NCBI GenBank assembly: GCA_963820545.1
Contig: CAWGAJ010000001.1
Coordinates: 1,302,001-1,366,000 of the forward strand
Direction of reading: 5' to 3'
Source of the DNA: CAWGAJ01 sp963820545
GTDB lineage: Bacteria > Planctomycetota > Planctomycetia > Pirellulales > Thermoguttaceae
DNA: 64,000 nt
Part shown: positions 25,064 to 33,292 of the stretch, piece after piece
Position numbering within the stretch: the first letter of the stretch is position 1
How the letters are laid out: each line of letters opens with the position of its first letter
Position numbers and translations under genes: made by a program
The notes under the pieces: model-generated
The model's input: only the letters and a program-made list of their open reading frames with translations
What the model was told of the DNA's origin: nothing
Databases searched by the model: none

Positions 25064-25465
25064 CTACTCTCCATTTTCTGAATTGGGATCATGGTCAGCG
25101 TCGGCAGCCGGGGCGGATTCGCTCGGCGGCAGCACCTCGCGGAGGATTTGGGCGATTTCGATGGACCGTTTTACGCCCTGGTCGAGTAAAAAGTTCAAGC
25201 GGGGAGTATAACGCATTTCGAGTTGGCGGGCGATTTTCGCCTGCAAAAAGCCCGCCGCGCTTTGCAGTCCCCGCAGACTTAATTGCTGGCGCGTTTCGTC
25301 GCCCATCACCGAAACGTGCACCTTGGCATGACGCAAATCGGGCGATACTTCCACGTAAGTAACCGTCACGTCGCTGACGCGCGGATCCTTCAATTCGGTG
25401 AGGATCGCCATACTGACCACTTCGCGGATGGCCTCGGCAACTTTCTGGGCACGTCGTGATGACAT
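25064..25465 (-). CDS. rbfA: Ribosome-binding factor A
   Basis: A 133-residue protein of the RbfA family, which helps 30S maturation by binding near the 5' end of 16S rRNA. Seen: RRAQKVAEAIREVVSMAILT, ELKDPRVSDVTVTYVEVSPD, LRHAKVHVSVMG, LRGLQSAAGFLQAKIARQL and RYTPRLNFLLDQGVKRSIEI. The acidic tail is short. It begins two bases after the infB stop, forming the expected nusA-infB-rbfA order on the minus strand. Confidence 0.95.
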   Translation of the reverse strand: MSSRRAQKVAEAIREVVSMAILTELKDPRVSDVTVTYVEVSPDLRHAKVHVSVMGDETRQQLSLRGLQSAAGFLQAKIARQLEMRYTPRLNFLLDQGVKRSIEIAQILREVLPPSESAPAADADHDPNSENGE

Positions 25466-25467
25466 GG

Positions 25468-26217
25468 TTACAGCGTTCTCGCGACCTCCTCGATTTTATA
25501 AGCCTCGAAAACATCGCCTTCCTTGACGTCGTTGAAACCACTCAGCTTCATTCCGCATTCCAAACCCTCACGAACTTCCCGGGTGTCGTCTTTTTCCCGT
25601 CTGAGCGAGTCCAGCGCGTAGTCGCCGATGACGTGGCTTTCGCGAATCACGCGGATGCGGGCGTCGCGCTGAATGATTCCCGCCAGCACCCGGCACCCGG
25701 CGACCGTGCCCAAGCGGCTGATGTGGAAGGTGCGTTGCACCAACGCCCGGCCCAATTCTTTTTCCTGCCGTTCGGGCTTGAGCATGCCTTCCAAGGCGGC
25801 TTTCAGGTCATCGGTTATCTGGTAGATGATGTCGTAGCGGCGGATTTGCACGCCCAATTTTTCCGCCAGGCTGCGGGCTTTTTCCTCGGGCGCGACGGTG
25901 AAACCGATGATCACGGCGTCGGAGGCGTGAGCCAGATGGACGTCGGCCTCGGTAATGCCCCCCACCGTCGCCAGGAGAATCTTGATCTGCACTTCCGGAT
26001 GTTCCAGCTTGGTCAATTCCTTGCGAATGGCCTCGATCGAGCCGCGCACGTCGGCGCGTAAAATGATGTTCAGGGTTTGCACCTCGCTGTCGCGGCCCAG
26101 GCGTTCGTAGAGAGTTTCCAGGGTCACGTGCGGCCTGCCGCCGCTGAGTTCCCGCTGCCGCGCTTCCCCCCAACGTTTTTCGGCCAAGTGGCGGGCTTGA
26201 GTGATGTCTTCAAACAC
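25468..26217 (-). CDS. infB: Translation initiation factor IF-2, C-terminal part (frameshifted gene)
   Basis: C-terminal 249 residues of IF-2: the end of domain II (FEDITQARHLAEKR), domain III (VQTLNIILRADVRGSIEAI) and domain IV, which binds initiator fMet-tRNA (RTFHISRLGTVAGCRVLAG, IRVIRESHVIGDYALDSLRR, GLECGMKLSGFNDVKEGDV, FEAYKIEEVARTL). The frame joins the middle part once one base is added near 26237 (ccggcg to ccgggcg on the coding strand), giving APGAGDRFYVFEDI. rbfA starts two bases after the stop. Confidence 0.93.
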   Translation of the reverse strand: MFEDITQARHLAEKRWGEARQRELSGGRPHVTLETLYERLGRDSEVQTLNIILRADVRGSIEAIRKELTKLEHPEVQIKILLATVGGITEADVHLAHASDAVIIGFTVAPEEKARSLAEKLGVQIRRYDIIYQITDDLKAALEGMLKPERQEKELGRALVQRTFHISRLGTVAGCRVLAGIIQRDARIRVIRESHVIGDYALDSLRREKDDTREVREGLECGMKLSGFNDVKEGDVFEAYKIEEVARTL

Positions 26218-27167
26218 ATAGAAGCGATCTCCTGCGCCGGGGCGACGTTCAATCCCGTGATATTGACCGGCATGGAGGGCCCGGCTTCTTTAAGCCGCTT
26301 ATTTAAATCAAGCGTATCGTACATCGCCTTGACGCGCCCATAGGTAGACCCGCAAATAATTACGTCGCCCTCGCGGAGGGTTCCGTCGCGTACCAAAACC
26401 TTGGCCACCACGCCGCGATCTTCGTGCAATTCGGCCTCCAGACAGGTGCCCCGCGCGGGCCGGTTGGGATTGCTTTGGTACTCGTGCAATTCCGCCACCG
26501 TGAGCAATGTTTCCAAAAGCGCGTCGATGCCCTCGCCCGTTACCGCGCTGGTCTTGACGACTTCCGTTTCGCCGCCCCATTCGCTGGGAAGTAACTCGTT
26601 GGCCGCTAATTGTTCGTAAACCCGTTGCGGATTTGCGCCGGGTAAGTCGATCTTGTTGAGGGCCACCACGATGGGCACCTCGGCTGCCCGGGCATGGCTA
26701 ATGGCTTCCTCGGTTTGGGGCATAACGCCGTCGTCGGCCGCCACAACCAGTACGGCGATGTCGGTTACGTTGGCGCCGCGGGCCCGCATTTCCGTAAAGG
26801 CCTCGTGGCCCGGCGTATCGACAAAGGCAATCGCCCGGCCTTCTTTTTCCACCTGATAAGCGCGGATGTGCTGGGTAATGCCGCCCTTTTCTTTGGAAAC
26901 GACGTCGATGCCGATGATCCGATCCAGAAGCGAGGTTTTGCCGTGGTCCACGTGACCGAGGAAGGTGACGATCGGCGGGCGGGGTTGCAGAGTCCAGGAT
27001 TCGTCCGCGCTTTCCAAGGCGGAGATAAGATGCTCTTCCAGATCGACATACTGCGAAAACTTAACCTCCACACCCAGTTCTGCGGCCAACAGTTCGGCGG
27101 TTTCCAGATCGAGGTTGGCGGCGATGTTGGTCATAATGCCCATTTCCAAGAGCTTGGCGAGGATCAT
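26124..27167 (-). CDS. infB: Translation initiation factor IF-2, GTPase part (frameshifted gene)
   Basis: Middle 300 residues of IF-2, with the whole GTPase domain: G1 GHVDHGKTSLLD, G2 region GGITQHIRAY, G3 DTPGHEAF, G4 NKIDLPG, G5 SAVTGEG, then domain II (GTCLEAELHEDRGVVAKVLV). The ATG at 27167 is internal; the frame continues upstream to 27197, where a T run one base short breaks it (FSESIGVPAK). Residues after about 26237 are out of frame and should be ignored. Confidence 0.93.
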   Translation of the reverse strand: MILAKLLEMGIMTNIAANLDLETAELLAAELGVEVKFSQYVDLEEHLISALESADESWTLQPRPPIVTFLGHVDHGKTSLLDRIIGIDVVSKEKGGITQHIRAYQVEKEGRAIAFVDTPGHEAFTEMRARGANVTDIAVLVVAADDGVMPQTEEAISHARAAEVPIVVALNKIDLPGANPQRVYEQLAANELLPSEWGGETEVVKTSAVTGEGIDALLETLLTVAELHEYQSNPNRPARGTCLEAELHEDRGVVAKVLVRDGTLREGDVIICGSTYGRVKAMYDTLDLNKRLKEAGPSMPVNITGLNVAPAQEIASMCLKTSLKPATWPKNVGGKRGSGNSAAAGRT

Positions 27168-27475
27168 TTTCGCGGGTACTCCGATGGACTCGGAAAACCG
27201 CGCAGCGTGCAGGGCATTTGCACCACCACCACTTCCTTGCGCGGGGCGGCGGTATTGGCCCCGGTGCGCCTGATGTGGGTCTTTTTTCGGGTAATCGTGG
27301 GCTGGATCGTTTCTTCCTCATCATCATCGCGATGGCGGCGTGCCGTAGCGGACTTTTTGCGCTTCAATTGCCGGGCTTCGCGTCCGCCCAGGGCCAGCGG
27401 GCCATCCTCTTCCCGATCGAATACTTGTCCGCGAACGTCCCGGCGGCGTTCGCGGGGCTGGATAGGGGTCTCCAA
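27164..27475 (-). CDS. infB: Translation initiation factor IF-2, linker fragment (frameshifted gene)
   Basis: About 100 residues between the N-terminal part and the GTPase. It carries ARQLKRKKSATARRHRDDDE, RTGANTAAPRKEVVVVQMPC and TLRGF, the linker typical of planctomycete IF-2. The frame starts upstream at DFEPPLETPIQPRE. It breaks at the A run 27194-27197 (plus strand), where one base is missing. The junction with the N-terminal fragment needs two missing bases (or one extra) near 27490-27525. Confidence 0.75.
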   Translation of the reverse strand: METPIQPRERRRDVRGQVFDREEDGPLALGGREARQLKRKKSATARRHRDDDEEETIQPTITRKKTHIRRTGANTAAPRKEVVVVQMPCTLRGFPSPSEYPRK

Positions 27476-27488
27476 GGGCGGCTCAAAG

Positions 27489-28271
27489 TCAAGAGGAAGT
27501 TTGGCCGATACCCCGGCGCACCGAAGCCCTGCGTTTTTGTTCGGCCTTGCGGAGATGTTCGGAAAGCGGTTTTCCCCCCGCTTTGCCGGCGCGAATCGCG
27601 TCCTTGGGAAGCTTAAGATCGGGCTTTTGCGGAGCGGGCTCTTTGCGTTTGGCCTTGCCGGGAGTTTTGGAAATTGTGGGCAGAGGGGCTAACTTGATCC
27701 CCCGCACGCCGCGATCGCGATCCTTCTCGCGATCTTTCTTTTCTTTTTCTGTTTCCGTTGGTTTGGCGGGCTGTGCGGCCTCGTCTGCAACTTTCGCCGC
27801 CGCTTCCTTTATTTCCGCGGGAGTCAAGGGCGGTGTTTCGGCCGGCTTTTTTCCCGCCTTCTTCAGTTTTTGGGCTTTGCTCTCCTCAGTCTCTTCCGTC
27901 GCGGCAGGTTTTTCCTCCGCCGGTTTTTCCTCCCATGCTTTTTCCCCGGGCTTTTTCTTCAGGAGCGGAGGCTTCTCGGTTTTTCCGGGTAAGACGGGAA
28001 TTTTGCCGCCATGTATTCCGGCCGGAGCAATGTAGTCTTCGCGTCGTAAAACCGTCGCCTGAGCACCCGCTTCACGGCTTCCGGCCACGGCCGCCCCGCC
28101 GCGCGACGCCCTGTGGGCATTCATGTAGGCCTTTAGCTTGGCAGTCTCTTCGTCGGTGAGACTGGCCAGCGCAGATCCTTTCCCCGTGATCCCCGCCTTG
28201 GTGCAGATATCCACCAGGATCTTATTGTCGATCTTCAGTTCTTTGGCTAAGGTGTAGATACGAATAGGCAA
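27489..28271 (-). CDS. infB: Translation initiation factor IF-2, N-terminal part (frameshifted gene)
   Basis: N-terminal 260 residues: the small IF2_N domain (IRIYTLAKELKIDNKILVDI, GITGKGSALASLTDEETAKL) followed by a long Lys/Glu/Ala/Pro-rich linker as is usual for this factor. The start is TTG at 28271, supported by GGGAG about eight bases upstream on its strand. The last residues GQTSS are out of frame. All four fragments span 25468-28271, about 934 residues, normal for a long bacterial IF-2. Since infB is essential, the breaks are most likely sequence errors. Confidence 0.9.
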   Translation of the reverse strand: MPIRIYTLAKELKIDNKILVDICTKAGITGKGSALASLTDEETAKLKAYMNAHRASRGGAAVAGSREAGAQATVLRREDYIAPAGIHGGKIPVLPGKTEKPPLLKKKPGEKAWEEKPAEEKPAATEETEESKAQKLKKAGKKPAETPPLTPAEIKEAAAKVADEAAQPAKPTETEKEKKDREKDRDRGVRGIKLAPLPTISKTPGKAKRKEPAPQKPDLKLPKDAIRAGKAGGKPLSEHLRKAEQKRRASVRRGIGQTSS

Positions 28272-28366
28272 TAGACAACTCCCTCTGGCACGACAACTTC
28301 CAAATTAAGCCGGCATTTTTTTACCGGGGAAAAAACACAGTGCGCCCCGGGGTATTCATTCGGCTG

Positions 28367-28436
28367 CCTGTAGGACGGCTTAAAAGCCGTCTTACACTAA
28401 TATTGCTCGGAGAACGTTTAAAAGTCGCCCTACAGG
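28367..28436. repeat. Nested inverted repeat between nusA and infB
   Basis: Outer arms cctgtagg (28367-28374) and cctacagg (28429-28436) flank an inner hairpin acggctt-aa-aagccgt (28375-28390). It separates nusA from infB in an otherwise co-directional block, so it may attenuate or process the transcript, or be a neutral mobile palindrome. Confidence 0.75.
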
Positions 28437-28487
28437 AAATATGATTTTACGCCCTTCAGCCCTGGAAACCGCGCGTTTGTCAAGGGC

Positions 28488-29795
28488 TTAGGCGTTTTCA
28501 CCCTCTGGCGGCGGATTATCGGGGGTTTCCGCCGTGTTTTCCTCCGTTTGATCGGTAAAATACGCGGGCGGACCTTCATCGACGTTCTCGGCCGCCGCCA
28601 GGCGTTCCTGCTCGCGCTGTTTGCGCCGCTGTTCGGCCGCGGCGGCCTCGGCTTCGGCGGCTTTCACCTCGGCCTGCCGGATAATTTGATCGACTTGCTC
28701 TTGCCCAAGGCCGCCCATTTCCATTAAGGCATCCGGTTCGATTACCGACAGATCGTCATAAGAAAGGAATCCCTCGCCCACCAGTTTTTCGGCCAGATCC
28801 GCGGCTACGCCTTCCAGCGAGGAAAAGCCCTTGACGGCTTGCTCGATCTGTTCGTCGAGCTCCTCGCGGGTCATGATTTCGATATCCCAACCGCAGAGCT
28901 TGCTGGCCAGACGCACGTTTTGGCCGCGGCGTCCAATGGCCAGGGAAAGCTGATCTTCCTGCACCAGCACGATCGCCCGGCCCAACATCTGACAGAGAAT
29001 CACTTCCTCCACCTCGGCCGGCTGCAAGGCGTTGGGGATCAGCACCTGCATGTCGTCGCTGTAGCGGACAATGTCGATGCGTTCGCCGGCCAGTTCGTCC
29101 ACGATATTCTTGATGCGGTTGCCGCGTACGCCCACGCAGGCCCCCACGCTATCCACGCGCTGATCCATGCTGCTGACGGCGACCTTGGTGCGATAGCCGG
29201 GCTCGCGGGCAATGGCGCGGATTTCGATCACGCCTTCGGCGATTTCGGGAATTTCCTGCTCGAAAAGCCGCTGCACCAAGTGAGGCTTGGTGCGACTGAG
29301 GATCACCTTTACCCGGCTGCCCTGCTTGCGTACTTCATATACCGTGGCCCGCACTCGTTCGTTCGGATGATGCGTTTCGCCCGGTATCTGCTCGCCCTTG
29401 GGAAGAATGGCCTCGACGTTGGCCAGCGTCACCGTGGCCGCGCCGCCTTCGTATCGCTGGATCACACCGGTAACCAGTTGGCCTTTGAGCTCTTCATATT
29501 CATCAAATAATTGATCGCGTTCGGCCTCGCGAATCTTTTGAATCATTACCTGCTTGGCGGTTTGGGCGCCGATCCGTTCGGCCATCTGCGCGGGATCCAA
29601 GGGCACGCCATTATGGGTACCGCGTATTGAACCGTTGCCGCGATCAATCTCCACAATAATATCTTCCAGCTCTCCGTAGTGTTTCTTGGCGGCGGAAACC
29701 AGAGCCGCTTCGATTCCCTCGAAGACAATTTCTTTGTCTATATTCTTGTCACGGTGAATTGCGTCAACAATTCGCAAAATCTCGTTCGGATCCAT
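28488..29795 (-). CDS. nusA: Transcription termination/antitermination factor NusA
   Basis: A 435-residue NusA. N-terminal RNA-polymerase-binding domain (about 1-125: NEILRIVDAIHRDKNIDKEI), S1 domain (LVTGVIQRYEGGAATVTLAN), KH1 (VGACVGVRGNRIKNIVDELA) and KH2 (EDQLSLAIGRRGQNVRLASK), then a helical domain with an acidic, Gln/Ala-rich tail. The last 40 residues are low-complexity. rimP, often upstream of nusA, is absent: the next gene upstream is the two-component regulator on the same strand 340 bases away. infB follows after 216 bases containing a palindrome. Confidence 0.96.
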   Translation of the reverse strand: MDPNEILRIVDAIHRDKNIDKEIVFEGIEAALVSAAKKHYGELEDIIVEIDRGNGSIRGTHNGVPLDPAQMAERIGAQTAKQVMIQKIREAERDQLFDEYEELKGQLVTGVIQRYEGGAATVTLANVEAILPKGEQIPGETHHPNERVRATVYEVRKQGSRVKVILSRTKPHLVQRLFEQEIPEIAEGVIEIRAIAREPGYRTKVAVSSMDQRVDSVGACVGVRGNRIKNIVDELAGERIDIVRYSDDMQVLIPNALQPAEVEEVILCQMLGRAIVLVQEDQLSLAIGRRGQNVRLASKLCGWDIEIMTREELDEQIEQAVKGFSSLEGVAADLAEKLVGEGFLSYDDLSVIEPDALMEMGGLGQEQVDQIIRQAEVKAAEAEAAAAEQRRKQREQERLAAAENVDEGPPAYFTDQTEENTAETPDNPPPEGENA

Positions 29796-30134
29796 CGGTT
29801 ATCGTTTTTTCCCTATTTAAGACGATATTTTCCAACAGTTCTCGACCGCTCGAAACAGTCGAGATGCCGCAAAATCTTACGTGGGCTGAACTTAGTTGCT
29901 TTAGTAATCTGGTAAGCATACCGACCAAATCATGGGGTGTCAAGCCGACTGAATCGATCATGCCCCTAAGTACTTAACGAATTCATATCCAATCGCCAAA
30001 TCAGATTGGTCACAGGGCACAAATCACCCTGAAGAGTTTTGTGGCAAAATCCGTTACCGCACTATTATTGGGGGCCGCGAACCAATAGATATGAGGGTGC
30101 TGTAGATGGCCCGAGGTCGGTACTGGCGGCTTGT
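29796..30134. other. Intergenic region between response regulator and nusA
   Basis: No gene supported in 339 bases. The part near 29850 includes a small inverted repeat around ctcgaccgctcgaaacagtcgag (about 29841-29863) that could terminate the regulator operon or lie in the nusA leader. The nusA promoter should be here, but no convincing boxes are seen. Confidence 0.5.
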
Positions 30135-30827
30135 TTATCGAGACTGCTCGGGCATCTCGAAACGATAGCCGATGTCGCGAATCGTATGGATAAAGGCGGG
30201 CTGAGATGGGTTGGGCTCGATTTTCGCGCGCAAGGTGGTAACACACCGATCGATGCTGCGGGTGCTAACGATCACGCTATGGCCCCAAACGGCATCGAGA
30301 ATATCGTTACGGGTCAATGCCCGGCCGGCTCGACGCACAAAGTATTCCAACAAACGAAACTCTTTAGTCGTAAGCGGCGCCTCGACGCCATTACGAAACA
30401 GTTTATGCGAAGTCAAATTCAATTCGCAATCGCCAAACCGATGGATTTTGCTGGGTTGGGCATCACGGCGGCGCAGGAAAGCCTTCACTCTGGCCAAAAG
30501 CTCACGGATGCTAAAGGGCTTGGTAACGTAATCGTCGGCCCCGAGTTCCAGGCCGCGGATAATGTCTTCCTCTTGCCCTTTGGCGGTGAGCATGATGATG
30601 GGCATGCTCAGTTCGTGCTTGCGGATCAAGCGGCAGACTTCATAACCGTTGATCTTCGGCAGCATGATGTCCAGGAGAATCAGATCGGGCTGTTCTTTAA
30701 TCGCGGCATCCAGCCCTTGCTGGCCGTCTTTGGCGATAAGAACTCGATAATCCCGCACTTGAAAATTATCGACCAAGCCGCGAAGCATCGAGGCATCGTC
30801 TTCGATGATTAATACTGTGTGTGACAT
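30135..30827 (-). CDS. OmpR/PhoB family response regulator
   Basis: A 230-residue two-component response regulator: receiver domain with the acidic pocket EDDA near the start, the phospho-acceptor Asp at about residue 53 (DLILLDIMLPK), and MLTAKGQEED; then a winged-helix DNA-binding domain (GVEAPLTTKEFRLLEYFVRR, TRNDILDAVWGHSVIVSTRS, DRCVTTLRAKIE, IRDIGYRFE). The start ATG at 30827 is preceded by GGGAG, part of the 3' arm of a hairpin (30838-30855); an upstream in-frame start at 30845 lies inside that hairpin and is not preferred. It follows the sensor kinase with 29 bases between them, so the pair is an operon. Confidence 0.95.
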   Translation of the reverse strand: MSHTVLIIEDDASMLRGLVDNFQVRDYRVLIAKDGQQGLDAAIKEQPDLILLDIMLPKINGYEVCRLIRKHELSMPIIMLTAKGQEEDIIRGLELGADDYVTKPFSIRELLARVKAFLRRRDAQPSKIHRFGDCELNLTSHKLFRNGVEAPLTTKEFRLLEYFVRRAGRALTRNDILDAVWGHSVIVSTRSIDRCVTTLRAKIEPNPSQPAFIHTIRDIGYRFEMPEQSR

Positions 30828-30837
30828 TGTTTTTTCT

Positions 30838-30862
30838 CCCGGCACAAGTGCCGGGATTAAAC
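30838..30862. promoter_or_regulatory. Hairpin between kinase stop and regulator ribosome site (family A)
   Basis: Read on the minus strand: GTTTAATCCCGGCACTTG followed by TGCCGGGAG. The kinase stop codon TAA lies in the leading GTTTAA, and the 3' stem arm includes GGG of GGGAG, the ribosome site of the response regulator start at 30827. The stem has eight base pairs (cccggcac / gtgccggg). Folding would hide the ribosome site, so it may couple regulator translation to ribosomes finishing the kinase. Function is inferred. Confidence 0.6.
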
Positions 30863-32629
30863 GTTTACAGGATTACAAGGCAGTTTGACGGTGAAAGTGC
30901 TGCCCAGTCCGGGGCGGCTGGCGACTTCAATGGAACCGCCGTGGGCAGTGACAATGAACTTGACAATGCTCAATCCTAGTCCGCAGCCGCCGGCGCTGCG
31001 CGACAACCGGCGATCGACCTGATAGAAGCGATCGAACACCTTTTTGGCCGCCGAGCGGGAAAGTCCCACGCCGTTGTCGCTTACAGCGATGCAGGCGTTT
31101 CCGTTTTTAGCATACGCCCGCAACACGATGTGCTTCTCGTCGCCGGTGTATTTAAAAGCGTTATCCAACAAGTTAATCACGACGGTTACCAGGGCGTCGG
31201 CGTCGGCCGTGATGGGCGGCAAATCCGCAGCCGCGTCGACTTCCAAGCGGCAGCCGGGCTGCTGAAACCGCTCTCTAATCGACGCCACGGCCTCGCTAAT
31301 TGCCGTGGCCAGCGAGATTTTGGTGAACTGGAAGGCATATTTATTGCGTTCCATGCGGGAAAAAGCCAAAAAGTTATCTATCAGCCGGCTTAAGCGGGCG
31401 TTTTCCTTGGCGATCAACTGCAAATAGTCCCGAGTTTTGTCCGTATCCGGAGTTTTTTCGTCCAGCAGCGTATCGACTAGCAGCCGGACCGAGGAAAGCG
31501 GCGTTTTTAGCTCGTGCGAAACGGTTGCCACCAGATCGTTTTTCAGCCGGGCATACCGCATTTGATTGCGGAAGACTTGTGCCATGAATCCCGCTAAGAT
31601 ACCGATTGCCGCTATGACTATAATGCCAGTCCACAAGTATGTAACGATGCGCCGATTCGCCGCCGCATCGGCCCGACTGCCAATGCCCCAGGAGAGCGTC
31701 AATTGCCAATTGGGCAAATACTTGCCTGCCGGAAGCGAATAAAAGACATTGGCTGCCGGGGCTTGGTCGTTCGGCGGTCTTAGTGCGAGAGTCACTTCTC
31801 CCGGCAGAGCGGGCTTGGTAATGGCTGATGCGCTTTGAGCGACGATGGTTTCCGTGCTCCAGAGGGCCACCATGCGGCCGTAGGGCAAGGCAAGCTGCCA
31901 AATCCCGGGCAAGGGGCTAGGTTGCAAAACTGCATCGCGTTTCGGCGATACCTTTAGTTCCACAAAACGTGCCGCTAGTTCTTCGGCGGCCAGTAACGGC
32001 AGAAGTCCCCTCTCCCTTTGGGAGAGGGTTAGGGTGAGGGCTTTTGCATCAGAATCAGCATTATTATTGCGTTCGCTAACGTTTACACCCTCACCCCCTG
32101 CCCCGCTCCCGACCAACCTTTGGTCGGTGCCCGGCGAGGGGAGAATTTCAAGACACGCTTTGAGTTCCTGCATCAGAAAACGCCGCTGTGGGCCGGACAT
32201 GGCCGGATCGCTGTAATCTTCCAGTCGTTTTTGCAGTTGCGAAGCAAGTTGGTCGAAGGCGGGATGCTTACGATCACCGATCAATTGCAGAGCCATTAAT
32301 TGGGCATTCGGCACGATCAGGCGTCCTTGAATATCGACTGCCCGATCATATTTTTCCTCGGCTAGTGCTCCAATTATTAGCTTGATGGCCTTTTGTATGT
32401 CATTTGATTTCACTAGACATCGGGCCTGAGCTTGTAGTGCCCGAGCGGTCAGATTTGTATCATGGCTTTCGTTGGCAATTGCCTCATACGACTTGGCGGC
32501 TGCGCCTGGATCGTTGGCAATATATTCCAAACGCTGGGCTTCGGCCCAGTCGGATGAAGCGGGGCGGTTTGATCGGGCGGATAAGCTGGAGCGGCTGGAT
32601 AAACCACCTGTCCTCGACCGTCGTCGCAA
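30857..32629 (-). CDS. Sensor histidine kinase, main part (frameshifted gene)
   Basis: Main part of a membrane sensor kinase. After a periplasmic domain comes a second membrane helix (TYLWTGIIVIAAIGILAGFM), then HisKA with the phospho-accepting His in VATVSHELKTPLSSVRLLVD, and HATPase_c with N box NLLDNAFKYTG, G1 DNGVGL, F box DRFYQVD, G2 GCGLGLSIVKF. The first residues up to about 32558 are out of frame; the true N terminus is at 32937 (next entry). The periplasmic part contains an in-frame repeat insert (about residues encoded by 31998-32140). The stop codon lies in a palindrome and the response regulator follows. Confidence 0.9.
   Translation of the reverse strand: MRRRSRTGGLSSRSSLSARSNRPASSDWAEAQRLEYIANDPGAAAKSYEAIANESHDTNLTARALQAQARCLVKSNDIQKAIKLIIGALAEEKYDRAVDIQGRLIVPNAQLMALQLIGDRKHPAFDQLASQLQKRLEDYSDPAMSGPQRRFLMQELKACLEILPSPGTDQRLVGSGAGGEGVNVSERNNNADSDAKALTLTLSQRERGLLPLLAAEELAARFVELKVSPKRDAVLQPSPLPGIWQLALPYGRMVALWSTETIVAQSASAITKPALPGEVTLALRPPNDQAPAANVFYSLPAGKYLPNWQLTLSWGIGSRADAAANRRIVTYLWTGIIVIAAIGILAGFMAQVFRNQMRYARLKNDLVATVSHELKTPLSSVRLLVDTLLDEKTPDTDKTRDYLQLIAKENARLSRLIDNFLAFSRMERNKYAFQFTKISLATAISEAVASIRERFQQPGCRLEVDAAADLPPITADADALVTVVINLLDNAFKYTGDEKHIVLRAYAKNGNACIAVSDNGVGLSRSAAKKVFDRFYQVDRRLSRSAGGCGLGLSIVKFIVTAHGGSIEVASRPGLGSTFTVKLPCNPVNV
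31998..32140. repeat. Compound repeat inserted in frame in the sensor kinase
   Basis: Two repeat parts bracket about 140 bases: a palindrome ccctctccctttgggagagg with ttagggtgaggg (near 31998-32040), and a family-C hairpin ccgaccaacctttggtcgg (about 32109-32127) ending in cggcgagggg. The kinase reading frame passes through, giving TLTLSQRERG and LVGSGAGGEG. The same parts occur as intergenic units elsewhere in the window (14716, 20726). Confidence 0.75.
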
Positions 32630-32937
32630 ATCACGCTATCGGCCCAGCCCGAGCGAACGCACTTTGCGAAGACGGCCGAAGGAGGTTCGTGATATGCAAT
32701 TTCGTCGAGGGCGACAAGGCGATCCCGCCAAAATTCCTCCAATTGCTTTTGTGCAACGGATAAATCGCGGCGATAGGCGTCTTCCAGCGTCTTGCGCACC
32801 GCGAGACGCTCGTTTTCGATGGCCCGCTGCATGAACCACAACAGGCAGGCCGTGGGCGTTAAGACCACGATCAGCAATAAGGCAAACATGGGCCACAACC
32901 GCAGGTCATGGCCTATGCCACTTTTGAAAATGCCCAA
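32449..32937 (-). CDS. Sensor histidine kinase, N-terminal part
   Basis: N-terminal about 125 genuine residues: a first membrane helix (MFALLLIVVLTPTACLLWFM) and the start of the periplasmic sensor domain (RKTLEDAYRRDLSVAQKQLE, FWRDRLVALDEIAYHEPPSA). The frame is lost in a G run (plus strand 32561-32564, four Gs where five fit) and resumes as PASSDWAEAQRLEYI. The start is TTG at 32937 with AAGGA upstream; a later ATG at 32889 is possible. The previous gene's stop lies only 12 bases upstream, so the kinase belongs to the same operon. Confidence 0.8.
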   Translation of the reverse strand: MGIFKSGIGHDLRLWPMFALLLIVVLTPTACLLWFMQRAIENERLAVRKTLEDAYRRDLSVAQKQLEEFWRDRLVALDEIAYHEPPSAVFAKCVRSGWADSVICDDGRGQVVYPAAPAYPPDQTAPLHPTGPKPSVWNILPTIQAQPPSRMRQLPTKAMIQI

Positions 32938-32977
32938 TGGCGCACGTCCTTATTTAATTTTAAGAGTATCCACAATT

Positions 32978-33292
32978 TTATCGAACTCGGCGCAGTTGCC
33001 GATCGAGTTGATCGGAGTCGCACGAGAACATTCGTAGTTGCGCTTTGGTTGTTTGACCCAGCACATGGACGCTATAGTCCGCTTTTTTTTGTTCGACTTC
33101 AAGGTAATCGCCGAAAACGCTAACGGCCGGCAAACCGCCTACAGTGAATTCCCGCCAACTATCGGGCCGGATTTTATAGTCCTTCAGTTCTTTTATTCTT
33201 GTCGGCCACACCTTCTTCGGCAAAAGTGCGCAGCAACTTTTTCGCATCAGCTTTCTGATCTTGGGCATTGTCATTGTTAATCTTCCAGACAC
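32978..33292 (-). CDS. Secreted TPR protein, C-terminal part (frameshifted gene)
   Basis: C-terminal part of the preceding gene. Genuine residues begin with KELKDYKIRPDSWREF and run VGGLPAVSVFGDYLEVEQKK, HVLGQTTKAQLRMFSCDSDQ. The 30 first residues are out of frame. Near 32990 the frame fails again: the alternative frame reads AEFDKIVDTLKIK and stops at 32950-32952, which fits a natural C terminus 12 bases before the kinase. Two missing bases at cgcc would connect them. No known function for this domain; it resembles DUF1795-like endings in a general way. Confidence 0.6.
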   Translation of the reverse strand: MSGRLTMTMPKIRKLMRKSCCALLPKKVWPTRIKELKDYKIRPDSWREFTVGGLPAVSVFGDYLEVEQKKADYSVHVLGQTTKAQLRMFSCDSDQLDRQLRRVR

